Below are positions 1-10,870 of a DNA stretch of 64,000 nucleotides, one piece after another. A program made the position numbers and the translations under genes. The stretch is from Haliotis asinina. Its lineage: Eukaryota; Mollusca; Gastropoda; Lepetellida; Haliotidae. Positions within the stretch are counted from its first letter, which is position 1. Each line of letters starts with the position of its first letter. The DNA is taken from contig NC_090283.1 in assembly GCF_037392515.1 (NCBI RefSeq), positions 39,572,249 through 39,636,248 of the forward strand, read 5' to 3'. The notes below the pieces were generated by a model. It searched no databases. It was given only the letters and a program-made list of their open reading frames with translations, and was not told the origin of the DNA.

Positions 1-168
1 GTGTTCTAAATTTCATTTAGCTCATTTGAATTTAAGGTAGTACGTTAGGTAAGCTTATATGTCGATACGTTATTCAAAATAAGATCAAAAGGCCGACACT
101 GGATATGTGACCTAAATATACTTTATCCAACAACTGTCCTACAGGCCATATGATATGACATCTACTAC

Positions 169-860
169 ATGCACTGTCACCCAAGTCTGTACGCTATAGA
201 CCTCTACCCCAATCACCTACAGTGTTTACTATCCACTAGCATACACTATCCTCTTCCAGTCACCCCCGTCTGTACATTTTACACCTCAACCATAGCTTCC
301 TATAGTGTCTAACATCTACTACCGTACACTGTTCGATCGGGTGGTCAGGCTCGCTGACTTGCTTGACACATGTCATCGGTTCCTAATTGTGCAGCTCGAT
401 GCTGATCGATCACTGGATTGTCTGATCCAGACTCGATTATTTACAGACCGCCGCCATATAGCTTAAATATTGCTGAGTGCGGCGTAAAACTAAACTCACT
501 CACTCACTCACCCGTACACTGCACCTACCCTCCCCTGAATATACAACATTTACTACACCTTAACATCTATCCCCTCCACACTGGCATATCTACCGGCATA
601 CAAGATCAACCATTATCCACCGTTGCATGTACACCACTTATACTACATCTTAACCCCATTCTCCACTCTGTGATATCTACTAGCATGCACTATCAACCCC
701 CACTTACTCCTGTATGTTCACCTCCTTTATTATATCTTAACGCTAATCCCCATTTTGTGATGTCTACTAGCAAGCACTATTAACTTCACCTATACCTCCG
801 TATATACACCATATATACCACATTTTAACCCCAATCTCTACGTTGTGATATACTATCCAC
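169..860. repeat. Degenerate minisatellite in TRIM 5' spacer
   Basis: Imperfect tandem units carry the recurring phrases gtgatatctactagcatgca, ctatcc-acccc and tacaccttaacccc. Related phrases recur at 10550-10760, 47260-48060 and 60000-60180, always on the 5' side of a TRIM gene. The stop-free reading frame at 418-783 is only these repeats read through and is not a gene. Confidence 0.7.
332..511 (+). mobile_element. SINE-like element, family 1
   Basis: The element runs from gatcgggtggtcaggctcgc to a 3' end gcggcgtaaaactaaactc plus (actc)n. It is flanked by the 10-bp direct repeat ccgtacactg (322-331 and 512-521), a convincing target-site duplication. The same insertion with the same flanks is at 47429-47595 in copy B, so it predates the A/B duplication. 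Confidence 0.88.
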
Positions 861-861
861 A

Positions 862-2640
862 CTCACCCACAAACCCAGTACTACCCACCAGTACACCCAT
901 TTTATTCACCCTAAGCATTTCTCATTAACCTTCTGCTAACAATGATTTAAACTAATCAAGTCCACCCATGTTTTTCATCTACCTCTACCACTAAACACTT
1001 ATTGTATCAAACGGATCTGTTAATATATACTATTGCTCCACCCGTATATACCACACACCTTGTGCTGCCACCCTGCAACTCCGACCTACATATCCTACCT
1101 CACAATCGCCGGGTGTTTAGGTCATTGTGACATGTCTCCAGCTTTGTCAGTCTGAAAACACCCTGTCCTACCCACCCTGTCGTTCAGGCCGCCTTGAAAG
1201 CATACATGGCGACGATACTTCAAATTCAGGTTTCAGGTTTATCTTGTAAAGTAGGCTTCAATCAACACCCTGTTTAATTGCCACAAAGTCAAAAGGTCTG
1301 CTTTTGCTGTGTCGGTGTTAAATTACACGGATCGTGCAAAACGCATTAGAGGTAATGGCGTCTGAGGTAAGAGTGGCAATGATAGGATAACATGTTTGAT
1401 TTGACGCACGGCTGTAGAAGCTTAACGTGTGACATAAGTAGAAAATGTATCATCTACCATCTACGTATTTTTCCGATTTTGACTGGAACTATATCTACAT
1501 CAAGACAGTTTTACTGGGATATATTGAGACAGGCCAGGACACACCTACCTGGAGGTTCGGCTTCCTTGTTGTGCATGTCACTTCCGGGTCAGGTCTTATT
1601 TCACGAGTTTTACAGCTATCGAATTGTAGCAGGTTATCCAATGGATTGGTATGGCCGTATAAACTGGTTTATTGGACGACACTACCAATTATATTGAGAT
1701 AAATGTCTACCATTTTAACGAGTGTCTCGTAGTGGGTCCATGTGATTTGGTAAGAAAGTCATGCTTAATATCCATTTTAACCAAACATCTCCACAGACGT
1801 ATGCATTTTGTAACTATGCATCAATAGAATGCATTAATGTGATTGCTGAATAAATCTAAAACTGTGAAATGAATGTTTTTCCTAAAATGTCATCTTTGCA
1901 TATAATGCAGGCAAATATATCTTCAAAATCTTTGCATATTTGCAATAACGTTTGACTTTGATAGTTTAAAATTATCTCCGTTATTAGTAACCATTCTTGT
2001 TGTTTGATGATAAATAAGATATGTATATCAATAAGATACATGAGTATATATTCCTGTGTTGATATTCTCAGGAAAAGTACTACACACACATTCTCCCATT
2101 TTTTAACTTTTCCAAATTGGTCAGCATGTCAGCTCCTCACAAGTACGACCATGTTTCGATTCCTTTAAAAATGGCACGACCTGTGCAGTACGTTGCATCA
2201 CTCCCTCGCCGTGGTCAGGGTTAGAAAACATTAATACGATCACGCTGTCTTTCACACACTCAATCTCACTCCAGCTAAATATAACACCTCTGTTCGTATA
2301 TGAATTGTAAGTAAACACTCACTCAATCTGATTGGGTAATGTTTTAACAAGGAATGCATTGTTTGTTTCACACAGTGTGTACGGGCTCATCTCTAAGAGA
2401 GAAGTTCATCAGTCGAGATAACCCTCACAAAGTTGTTTCCCTGAGACCGAAATCTTTCTCCACATGTGGTGTGAATTTTGTGCGAGTTGCCAACAGAGCA
2501 TGTTTGATCGACAATTAGGGCATGAGTATAACATACCTGACAGGAGACATATAACTTGGGTGAGATCAACCATATTTCTTAAGAGACATCCCAACAATGA
2601 AAGTGGATCACAAAGCTTTGAAGATGATGAAATCACAGTC
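862..2640. other. TRIM 5'-flank-type spacer, no gene
   Basis: I see no credible coding region. Phrases such as ctccacccgtat, caactccgacct and ccctgtcctac recur in the same order at 10920-12480, directly upstream of TRIM gene 1. The stretch is therefore an older paralogue of a TRIM 5' flank. Its own gene would lie to the left of the window, on the minus strand. Confidence 0.65.
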
Positions 2641-2649
2641 ACTTCTGAG

Positions 2650-2756
2650 TTATATACCCTACAACGTGAGATAGTTATATACCCTACAACGTGAGTTAGT
2701 TATATATCCTACAACGTGAGTTAGTTATATACCCTACAACGTGAGATAGTTATATG
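2650..2756. repeat. 25-bp tandem repeat, about 4 units
   Basis: The unit ttatataccctacaacgtgag plus atag or ttag starts at 2650, 2675, 2700, 2725 and 2750. The same array at 49830 in copy B has about six units. Confidence 0.95.
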
Positions 2757-4375
2757 CTCTGTAACTTTATGTGTCATTTCATGCTACAAACAAACTCATA
2801 TATGCTGGTGGATAAATCGTGTTCATGGACGTGATGATGATGTACTGGAACCGTATCAGGGATGAAGGTGCGCTTGGTGCGACCACAGTCATCAGCGATA
2901 GGATCCCTATCATAAACCAAGTGTTATGTTCCATTCACCAAGTATGCAATGGGCTTCATTGTATTTCATGTATATCTTAAATGTCGACGCTACAGAACGA
3001 TCGATCTTGATTGTCCACTGAAACAAATGACATTGCGCGTAGACAGCAAAACACTGCCAAAAAGTGTTCATATGGGACCACTGGTAGTAAGTGATGACGA
3101 CAGGTAGAGACCCGTGTCACAACTGATCTTTAACAATCCAGTCTTGTCGTAAGAGGCGACCAACCTGACAGCTTGATCAGGACCCCTGACTTGGTTCATG
3201 CGTGTTATCATGTGCTAACTGTGCAAAATAATGATAGTTCCCTGCCCACATGTTATAATTATGAGATGAAGGGTGTCCATTTTGGCATCACTTACCGGTA
3301 AATACAGACTCTGGAACGTTTGGTAAGTACTGTTTTCATTCTTTTGTAAACAAATATGACCTTCCCTCTTGTTGTATACTGAGCGAGGTTTCGTCAGACG
3401 GAAACGGAACAAAGTGACGATGATAGAAAAACAAAAAATTATCATACTGAAAATAGAAATGAAATGCTACTATCTTTTTTAAACGCTTTTCTCTGCGTTG
3501 GAATCGAAAGGCATGTCGCTGTAGTGAGATTGGACGTATAGACATATACTGTATTACAGTTGACTCCCTTTAAAATAATAATGAAGTGTTGCTATCATCA
3601 GCTTGTAGAATACCTTTCCACATTTGTGTTGATACAAATCATTGTTTACATTTGCGGCCAGCTGCTTTTCTCTGCGTTGGAATCCGATTCCATTTTGAAA
3701 CAGTATGATAATGTTCCTGAAGTGGCGTCAGTAGACGGAGCTCGGCGAAAGGCATGTCGCTGTAGGGAGATTGGACGTCACGTAGATTACAGTTGAGGCC
3801 CTTTAATGATGTCACATGGTGGAGCAGGCGAAGCACAGACAGATGAAACTTAAGCTCTCTGAGCATGGGATCAGTTTGTACTTTAAGAGTTGTTGTGACT
3901 GTCAAACTGACTAATCACTGACCTTATGACGTAATATAATTAAGCACACATTCCAGAAAAAAAATCAACTTTTTTACGTATCGTGCGTGAGAGACAAAGC
4001 TTTTGCGACGAATAATTTAACCTGACACAGTGCAATGACGGTTACTGTGTTTGAGTGTTTTTGAGATAACTATTACAATATATTACAAACAAACAAACAC
4101 CCCATGTATTAAGTTTTCCATTTGTCACTGGATATAATTTGTCACTAAGAACCAAATGTTCCTCTGTTCTCATTTGTTACATTGCCGATACACCACCAAT
4201 GGGTGGCAACCATTAACACGCGCTGTGAGTCTTTTATCTCTCGCCCAGGGTGCATGTGGGATGAACGAGTGTGAATAAGTCAGTGGGGAGGAGCCACGCG
4301 CGATCACCACGATGTCATATCCAAAGGGACGCATGAAGATCTGGGTGAGAATTGGTGTCCAGTAAACCATGCAGT
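2757..4375. other. Intergenic spacer, no gene seen
   Basis: This is matched by 49990-51500 in copy B. It includes a short decayed fragment of SINE family 1 near 3137-3205. Open frames here are short, overlap on both strands, and show no recognisable domain. Confidence 0.6.
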
Positions 4376-4550
4376 TTTAGGGGCGACTAATGGGATCAGG
4401 TGATGAGGTTTGCCGATTTTGTTGACACATGACATCGTATCCGGAATGTCTAACGCTATGTTCATGCTGTTGATCACTGGATTGTCTGGTTCAGACTCGA
4501 TTATTTACAGTCAGCCGCCATATAGCTGGCTTTAAGCAACGAACCGACCA
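4376..4550 (+). mobile_element. SINE-like element, family 1, decayed
   Basis: It shows the internal landmarks ggcgactaatgggatcagg, gttgatcactggattgtctg and gccgccatatagctgg, but the 3' tail is missing. The same copy lies at about 51500-51660, so the insertion predates the A/B duplication. Confidence 0.8.
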
Positions 4551-4727
4551 ACCGTATCCAAAGGCATGCGGCGTTATTTCACGTTTTAGCTTTGTAATAG
4601 TGATGGCGTGATGCATTTTAAACGTCCATTGCTACAGAATCTTCCCTGACGTACAAACAACATCCTACAAATATCTCGTGATAGACTCGTCAAGTCAAGC
4701 CATGTCCTTGCATTCCTATGTTTAAAA

Positions 4728-5225
4728 CGAGTCCCCCCTTCCACACATCCAGCACAACGCCATAGTGGAGGATGGCCTGTGTGCAGGGTGTGTCAGACAT
4801 TGTGTTACTGTAACACTTCCCCTTCTCCCCCTACTGACACACCCTGGTACAGAGACTCCCCCGGTGTGTGCCACATCTCTCTGCACTGACACACCAGGAG
4901 CGGCGCTGTTGATAAACACACCCCTCACTGTCCACCTGACTCTGCACCACCACATCCACCTCCAGGACAAGACACTTCCCCACTCCACCCACCACACCCA
5001 CCCTAGACTGTGTTTCCCAGTACTGTGGGGTGTGTGGGGCAGGGGTGACAGTAAAGGGGGATGGAGGAAGGGAAATGCGGGTGGTGGCACATGTACCCAG
5101 ATACTCCCGTAACCTGCCGCTGTGTCTGTGTCGTGTGGCGGGCGGCGAGATAACCAGCTGACCGTCTGTAGTTACGAGGCACATGTCTGTGTTGGCTCGA
5201 GCAGCGTACAGTTCTTGTTGAAGAC
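4728..5225 (-). pseudogene. SPRY exon remnant of TRIM gene 1
   Basis: The exon opens after a good acceptor (ATATTTCCAG at 5226-5235) and reads QELYAARANTDMCLVTTDGQ, a PRY-like start, then PQYWETQSRVGVV at the SPRY core. It stays open to a TAG at 4831-4833, where gene 2 has CAG in QQGEKGK. The remaining stretch to 4728 is SPRY-like (GVVLDVGRG region), after which homology ends abruptly. About 60 C-terminal codons present in gene 2 (LAFIDLDREV onward) are gone. Confidence 0.88.
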
Positions 5226-6034
5226 CTGGAAATATACATTTTGTTGACAGTTTAACAAATTTCCCGACTTCATGATCAAACAACAAATTAGACATTTTAT
5301 TGTCAACCTCGTTTCAATGTTCACAAAACAATGCACTGAATATCGGCTTCCATTTTCGTCAGTGTGTGAATTGTGTCATAACTTAGATATGAATAGATAT
5401 TATAACGCTGTCAAAATATGTATACGGGTATTCTAAATGTTTCCCATGCAGATTTACACTGACAATGAGATAAACACTCCATGAAACACTTTGTCAAAAA
5501 TTGTTAGTTGAGCTGGTAAGCTGTCTGTTATCAAAAATAGACACTTGCCTCCTGAAAACATATTTGTATACACTTCATATCATGATAAAACTATCATTGT
5601 TTGTATTCTAAACTCTTCTTATACGATTTAGTAAACAATGAGACCCCAAAGTGGTTGTTTGACGATATTTTTACATCTGAGTGTTCAACAGACACAGTAT
5701 CAACAGATAGCTTAATTCTACCTACCTACTTCTTCAAAGCTAAGAATTTGTTCATAATGTTAAAGATAATTTAGCAAAGTTTCTGTGTCTGGCCGTTGGT
5801 AAAAGTCGAACCTCTTTAGAATCCGTGGAGAAAATAGACAGTGTCGAGGGTCAGTGAGACCCTCCGTTTGCTTGTAGCATGATCCTCCAATCGTCTGTGA
5901 GCAAAATCACGGTTTGCGTTTCTGTTTAATTGTACGTCTCATTTACTACCAGCTGATGTCATACCTCTGTTTCTTGTTCTTAATGAAACTCAACAAGATG
6001 TGGGTGAGTTTCAACTGAATATGGTTGACTGGTT

Positions 6035-6235
6035 CATTGTTGTTTAATGCCGCACTCAGCAATCTTCCAGCAACATGGTGGCGGTCTGTACATAATCGAG
6101 ACTGGACCAGAGAATCCAGTGATCAACGTCATGGGCATAATACTAGTCAGGGATCCTGACCACCCTACACCACTAGTCAGTCGCCTTTGTACGACAAGCA
6201 TGTGCTGCTAAAGACCGAATTGAACTCGGATCTTC
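6035..6235 (-). mobile_element. SINE-like element, family 1, reverse
   Basis: The reverse complement of the family 1 body is clear: gccgcactcagcaatcttcc at its 3' end, then gtggcggtctgtacataatcg and gtcgcctttgtacgacaagc. Equivalent copies sit at 39680 in gene 2 and 55440 in gene 3, so the insertion is older than all three genes' separation. Confidence 0.85.
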
Positions 6236-7015
6236 TTATGAACATATGACATGCTTAGGCTTTTCTAGCAAACACACGTTTACACGTCCTCAACCGTTTT
6301 GGACGTGAAGTAAGGGCGCCAAGTGAGACGATGTTTGTCAAACTGTAGACGGGGACATCATTAATTAATACTCCAGATGTTGTCATTGGCCACAACAATA
6401 GCAAAACCCACTTTGAAAGATGACGAGAATCTTTCATATTTTGAAAATGCGATACAGTGCTTATTGACTATCTTACCCCACAGACAAAGAATTCAACACC
6501 AAAGACGTTACTTCTTATAGCATCAGACAGTAAGGAACCCATTTTTTATGCAACATTTGTGAATGCCATAAACGGAAGTGCTGCTTTCTCCCTGAAAACG
6601 GTTATTTTATAGAAATCCACCGTTGGGAAGGGTTGTACTCAAATTAACTAAAACATGTCACACGCATGCGGTATGCCTTGAACTCATGTTCACTCGGCCT
6701 GTGAAATGAGGAACAGTCTAAGTTAATCTGTCTGGTGAATAAGATATTTGAATAATGAAATTTGATACCAGTGATCCATGCTGTAAGTTTATATGCTAAA
6801 TGCCATCTGATTACAAGCTGTAGAACTATTGTGTTATAATTTATTTTTCGTTAATTGTTTAAAAACGACACCCGAAAAGTAATGACGTATTCGATAAGTA
6901 GGCTGGTTCGTAAGTCATGGTGTAGCATAATCCCTGAAAATATCTCCTTCAACCACGTCATTCGATCTGAGAGACACCTTTATTAATGAAAACACACAAT
7001 ATCTTCTCTACTTAG

Positions 7016-7183
7016 TGGGGCGGTGGGGTAGCGTAGAGGTTAAAGCGTTGGCTTGTTATGTTGAAGATCCGGGATTGATTCCCAACATGGGAAGAATGTG
7101 CAAAGCCCAATTCTGGTGTTCCCTGCTGTTATGTTGCTTGAATATTGCTACAAGCTGTGCAAAAACTCACTCACTCACATGTA
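7016..7183 (+). mobile_element. tRNA-derived SINE (family 2)
   Basis: The head is tRNA-like: an A-box-like tagcgtagagg at 7029-7039 and a B-box-like ggattgattcc at 7073-7083 match the RNA polymerase III internal promoter pattern at the usual spacing. The body follows, and the end gaatattgctacaagctgtg leads into aaaactcactcactcac, which resembles the end of family 1. Equivalent copies lie at 56396 and 40350, so it inserted before the three TRIM genes separated. The open frame at 7015-7203 is this element, not a gene. Confidence 0.85.
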
Positions 7184-7827
7184 TATGTGTTTCTGTCATC
7201 TGAATCACTATGCACTGACGAAATGTTGGATTGTTGGGGGAATGCCATTTTGCGTAAGGGTGTAAACGCGAAATCCGGCTAAGCTTCTCAAGTATAACTT
7301 TGTAGACCATTTTGCACCTACCATATATTCAGTGCAAACTATCAGTACTATTTGTTGATAAACCCCAACATATGTATCAATTATCAAACCAACCAACCGT
7401 GAATACTCGTTCCTATATCGTATAAATGGCATCAGGAAATATGAATTGTGATCAACAGTCTAAAAGAATCTTTGTTAAAAAATCGAAAGCAGATACTACA
7501 CATTTCAAAGGTCTTCTATCAAAAGTTTTCCTTTACTTACTGTCTAATAATCTGTCATAATAGAACATACCTCGGACCAAGTTCAAGAAACAAAGACAGA
7601 TTTACAAACCTAGCACAACGTGGATTCTTAAAATCATGGAAGGTATGTCTGCAAACCCAGTACCATTCCAGTATCTATACAGCAGTTAAAACAGCAGTCA
7701 GTGACCATTCCTGTTCATGAGTGGTCAGGTGGTTTGTTGTTTAATGACGCACCTCTAAGTATTCCAGCTAAACTATAATGCGTTTCTTTGCTGTACAGTA
7801 TATCATGGCACAGTAGCATAGGAACCA

Positions 7828-8012
7828 GTGAGTGAGTTTAGTTTTACGCCCTACTCAGCAACATTTCAACTGTATGGAGGCAGTTATAAGTAATCGAGGC
7901 AAGACCAGACAATTCAGTGATCAACATCATGAGCATCGACCAATGCAACTGGAATACGATGACATATGCCAACCAATTCGGGGAGCTTGATCTCGCTAGT
8001 CGCCTCTTAATC
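7828..8012 (-). mobile_element. SINE-like element, family 1, reverse
   Basis: It begins agtgagtttagttttacgcc, the reverse complement of the family tail, and runs through atcatgagcatcgacc to ctcgctagtcgcctctta. It is shared with 57120 (copy B) and 41887 (gene 2). Confidence 0.87.
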
Positions 8013-9219
8013 ACAGAAAGAAGACGTGCTAAAACAAAATTTGATTTTAATCGTGAAAGTTTGTTCAAAGATCTGGGTAGGGCTCTTTTGAATACACCAT
8101 AACATCTATTAACACAAACCTCAATCTATTTTAATTTCCGAAGTGGCTTTTACTGGCCAACTGCAGTTCAACTTGCTATTCATTTCATGAAGGAACAAGG
8201 ATTAGCTTTGAAACTTCGTGTAAGAATAAAAAAGAAGTTGTTATTCATAGAATGTTGCATGTATTCCTGTTCGTCCAATTTCTAAATGCCTTTCAAAAAC
8301 TAACAAACTCTCGTCATCCAATTGTTGTGCTGGTAACACAGTATGCTATAGAACCATGTGTAGCCTTTGGTATCTACCAGGCCTGTTTTTGTCACTAGCC
8401 CTTGAACAACAACCAAAGTATGCAGACACAGTGTGGAAGGGGTGAGTTTTTTCAGCGCGATAAAATTGCACTTACCTCTGAAGTTACTAGTAGAGAATGG
8501 TCTTTGACTGATGAACATTGATGATCTAACCAGATAAACGAAGCAACGTTTAAACGAAGTGAAGTTGTCTTTTGAGGATTGATGGGTCTCTATGAACCTG
8601 AACATGTTTGCTATGAGCCTGAATATATTTATGTCTGGATGATGATGAAACAGAAAATACGGCTGAATAAAAACAGAACCTTAGAGGCTCTCCAGGTTGT
8701 AGCAAAAGGATATACATTGTTACGAGAGTGTATTTTCTGTAAATTGTATTTTTTATTAAGTGATATTTATGATGGGTCACAATTTGTACATACGTGTTCA
8801 GTGCTATTAGTATTTTAGCGGCAGGACATTAAGGTAGTTCTCTAGAGTTACTTCTCTTTGTGAATGTTTTGACAGAGGTAAACACGAGGTCTAGAAATTT
8901 CTAAGTTGATGGCGATGGTCGAATTGAGCTCAAATGTTCAAGAATCAGTGACTGTGTATATATGGGCTAATTACTGTGTTGACACACGGGCACACACGGA
9001 TTATCTGGAGTACACTAAACTACCTGCCTCTTTGTCAGTGCTTGACCTGCATAACTGCTGCCTAAAGCTCAGTATAATTGTTTCTCACTCTTAAACCAAG
9101 ACTTTGGTGAGTTGATAATATATTTGTGACCCATTAATTTATATTTGACTTTGTAATTTGTATACTAACAAAGGAACAAGACATATAGGCATGTTTTTTT
9201 TTCATTATACAGTACTTAC

Positions 9220-9278
9220 CCACTCTTATTTGCCCTCATTATTAATTAGATGACTGCCATCTGTCTGTGTTCCGTTGT
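9220..9278 (-). pseudogene. TRIM gene 1 exon 2 relic
   Basis: The acceptor TTTTACAG and the donor GTAAGTACT are both kept. Entered in the phase left by exon 1, it reads DNGTQTDGSHLINNEGK and then hits TAA at 9226-9228. The same exon is open in genes 2 and 3. Confidence 0.85.
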
Positions 9279-9309
9279 CTGTAAAATAATAAATAACCAT
9301 TACAAATGC

Positions 9310-9310
<1 letters not shown>

Positions 9311-9383
<73 letters not shown>

Positions 9384-9430
9384 TTTTGTGTGTGTATGTG
9401 AGAGAGAGGGCGTGAGAGAGAGAGAGAGAA
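9311..9430. repeat. (TCTA)n microsatellite with (GA)n flank
   Basis: A pure TCTA run at 9311-9383 is followed by tgtgtgtatg and a GA-rich run. It abuts the exon 1 donor of gene 1. The other two paralogues carry different microsatellites at this place. Confidence 0.98.
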
Positions 9431-9438
9431 GTAAGTAC

Positions 9439-10487
9439 CTTGGTCTGAGCCATTTGCACTGATAGACCCGAATTCCGAAATGTCGGATTTCAGTTTATCC
9501 AATCCACTCGTGTTGAAAGTAGTTGCAGGTGCGCTGTACGAGTCTGTTGGTAGTGATGTGAGGTACTTCTCCGTTGCGTCTTGTATTGAACTCTCCAGTG
9601 TCAGAAAGTCCCAGTTTGAAGCATAGCTGAGTACTGTCTCGATGTAGTCTGAGGTACACTTGTATCGTTCACTTTCATTGTCAGAGGTGACTTGCTCGCT
9701 GTGTAGATTTGACAGTTCCTGCTTCTTCTGATTCTCCAGATTCTCCAGATCGATGGTCAGCTCTCTCTCTCTCTTTGATCGAGTTGTGTCCGCAGTGACT
9801 GGAAAGTGTGGCGAATGGCCTGCTTCATATCACTGCTTGTCTTCGTTGTGTCATTTATGGCTTTGCTGATACTCTCCAGGTATGCTTGGTGGGAAATGCG
9901 ATATGCAGAAACGTTCCTCTCATGTTCTTCTACCCGTCCTTTAGCAACATCAGCAGCCACATTTAAATCTGCAACGCTGTGATCAGCATGCTCTTCAAAC
10001 TTGCATTCAGCACAGAGTAAACTGTTGCAGTTTTTGTCAAAATACTCAAGAGGATAACGATTGTGTAGTTTACAGACTGATTCAGCATACATACTTTTCG
10101 GTATTGTATCCGTCAAGGTTACCACAACATGTCGTCTAGTAGCTTTAAAACGATTGTGCAAGTTCTTGCAGTATTCGCAGAGAAGCTCTTCACACTCCTG
10201 ACACCAACACACAGCCTGGTTGCGTCATCTTCATGTGTACAGAGAAGTTCTGTGGGTCGATATTTGGCTGTCAGATGGAATATTTCCTTCTGTCTCACTC
10301 CGTCCCTCTGCAGACTTGTGTCTGTGAGGTTGACGTCCCTCTGACATGTAGAGCATGATATGACACCACCAGCTACAGATGTCACACATGTCTCACACAC
10401 AGTGTGAAGACAGGGCAGTAGGTAGGGGGCGGAACCTTTCAAGGTAAACTGCTGCTGACAGACAGAGCACCTGGGGAAGGCGTCCAT
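9439..10487 (-). pseudogene. TRIM gene 1 exon 1 (RING, B-boxes, coiled coil), frameshifted
   Basis: The start is MDAFPRCSVCQQQF, directly after an acceptor TGTTTCAG at 10489-10496. Read in three frame segments it holds a complete RING (Cys-x2-Cys, Cys-x-His-x2-Cys-x2-Cys, Cys-x2-Cys), both B-boxes and the coiled coil. A lost C in the gttgcgtc stretch near 10222 breaks the frame between RING and B-box 1, and two extra bases in the CT run near 9761-9774 break it again in the coiled coil. The donor GTACTTAC is intact. It is closest to gene 3 exon 1. Confidence 0.9.
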
Positions 10488-10496
10488 TCTGAAACA

Positions 10497-10870
10497 CATA
10501 AGATATTTGTCTGTAGTCCATCGATTACACTTCACAAGAATGGCACCCTACCCTGTGTGATATCTACTAGCTTACACTATCCTCCCCACTCATCTATGTA
10601 TGTACGCCATTTAATACACACAACGGATATCTGCTAGCCTATACTATCCATCCCCACCCGTATCTCCCAGCCCCAGTATGTACACTTCTTACCGCCAGTC
10701 TCTCACTTTTTGATGTCCACTGGCATACACTATCATTTACCACCCTAGTATGTGGACAGCACAATGTGTGGGGGTATACAGGTAGAGTACTCGTGTATAT
10801 TGGAAGATTCGTTTGATACGATAAGTGTTTAGAGACAGATGGTACGTGTGGATGATATGGGTGGATTTAA
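10497..10870. repeat. TRIM gene 1 proximal 5' flank with minisatellite
   Basis: It contains units of the tgatatctactagcttacac / actatccacccc type, as at 169-860. No TATA-type promoter can be assigned. The coding start is preceded by a splice acceptor, so at least one non-coding 5' exon must lie in this flank or further right. Confidence 0.6.

Larger units (their letters stand above)
5226..9219 (-). other. Introns of TRIM gene 1
   Basis: This is non-coding and matched by 54609-58690 in copy B and more loosely by 38296-44155 in gene 2. It holds three older insertions (6035-6200, 7016-7183, 7828-8010). The exon 3 relic is at about 8650-8695: CTGGAG is still readable, but the preceding acceptor is AC instead of AG and no donor follows. 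Confidence 0.75.
4728..10487 (-). pseudogene. TRIM gene 1: RING/B-box/SPRY pseudogene
   Basis: This is a decayed paralogue of the intact gene at 37613-45801, in the same orientation. Recognisable parts are exon 1 (10487-9439), exon 2 (9278-9220) and part of the SPRY exon (5225-4728). Exon 1 has a 1-nt deletion near 10222 and a 2-nt expansion of a CT run near 9761-9774, both judged against genes 2 and 3. Exon 2 has an in-frame TAA at 9226-9228. Exon 3 is not usable: its acceptor AG is AC at 8696-8697. The SPRY exon has a TAG at 4831-4833, and a deletion removed its last part together with the 3' flank. No full TRIM product can be made. Transcription is possible, because the exon 1 and exon 2 donor sites remain. 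Confidence 0.9.

Noticed and set aside
418-783. 121-codon plus-strand frame as a gene
   Set aside because: It is composed of the SINE tail and degenerate minisatellite units and is broken at the same place in copy B.
4765-5112. 115-codon plus-strand frame opposite the SPRY exon
   Set aside because: It is the antisense shadow of the gene 1 SPRY exon. The minus strand carries the conserved protein.
7015-7203. A functional tRNA gene
   Set aside because: A- and B-box-like motifs are present, but the acceptor and anticodon stems do not fold as a tRNA, and a SINE body and tail follow.
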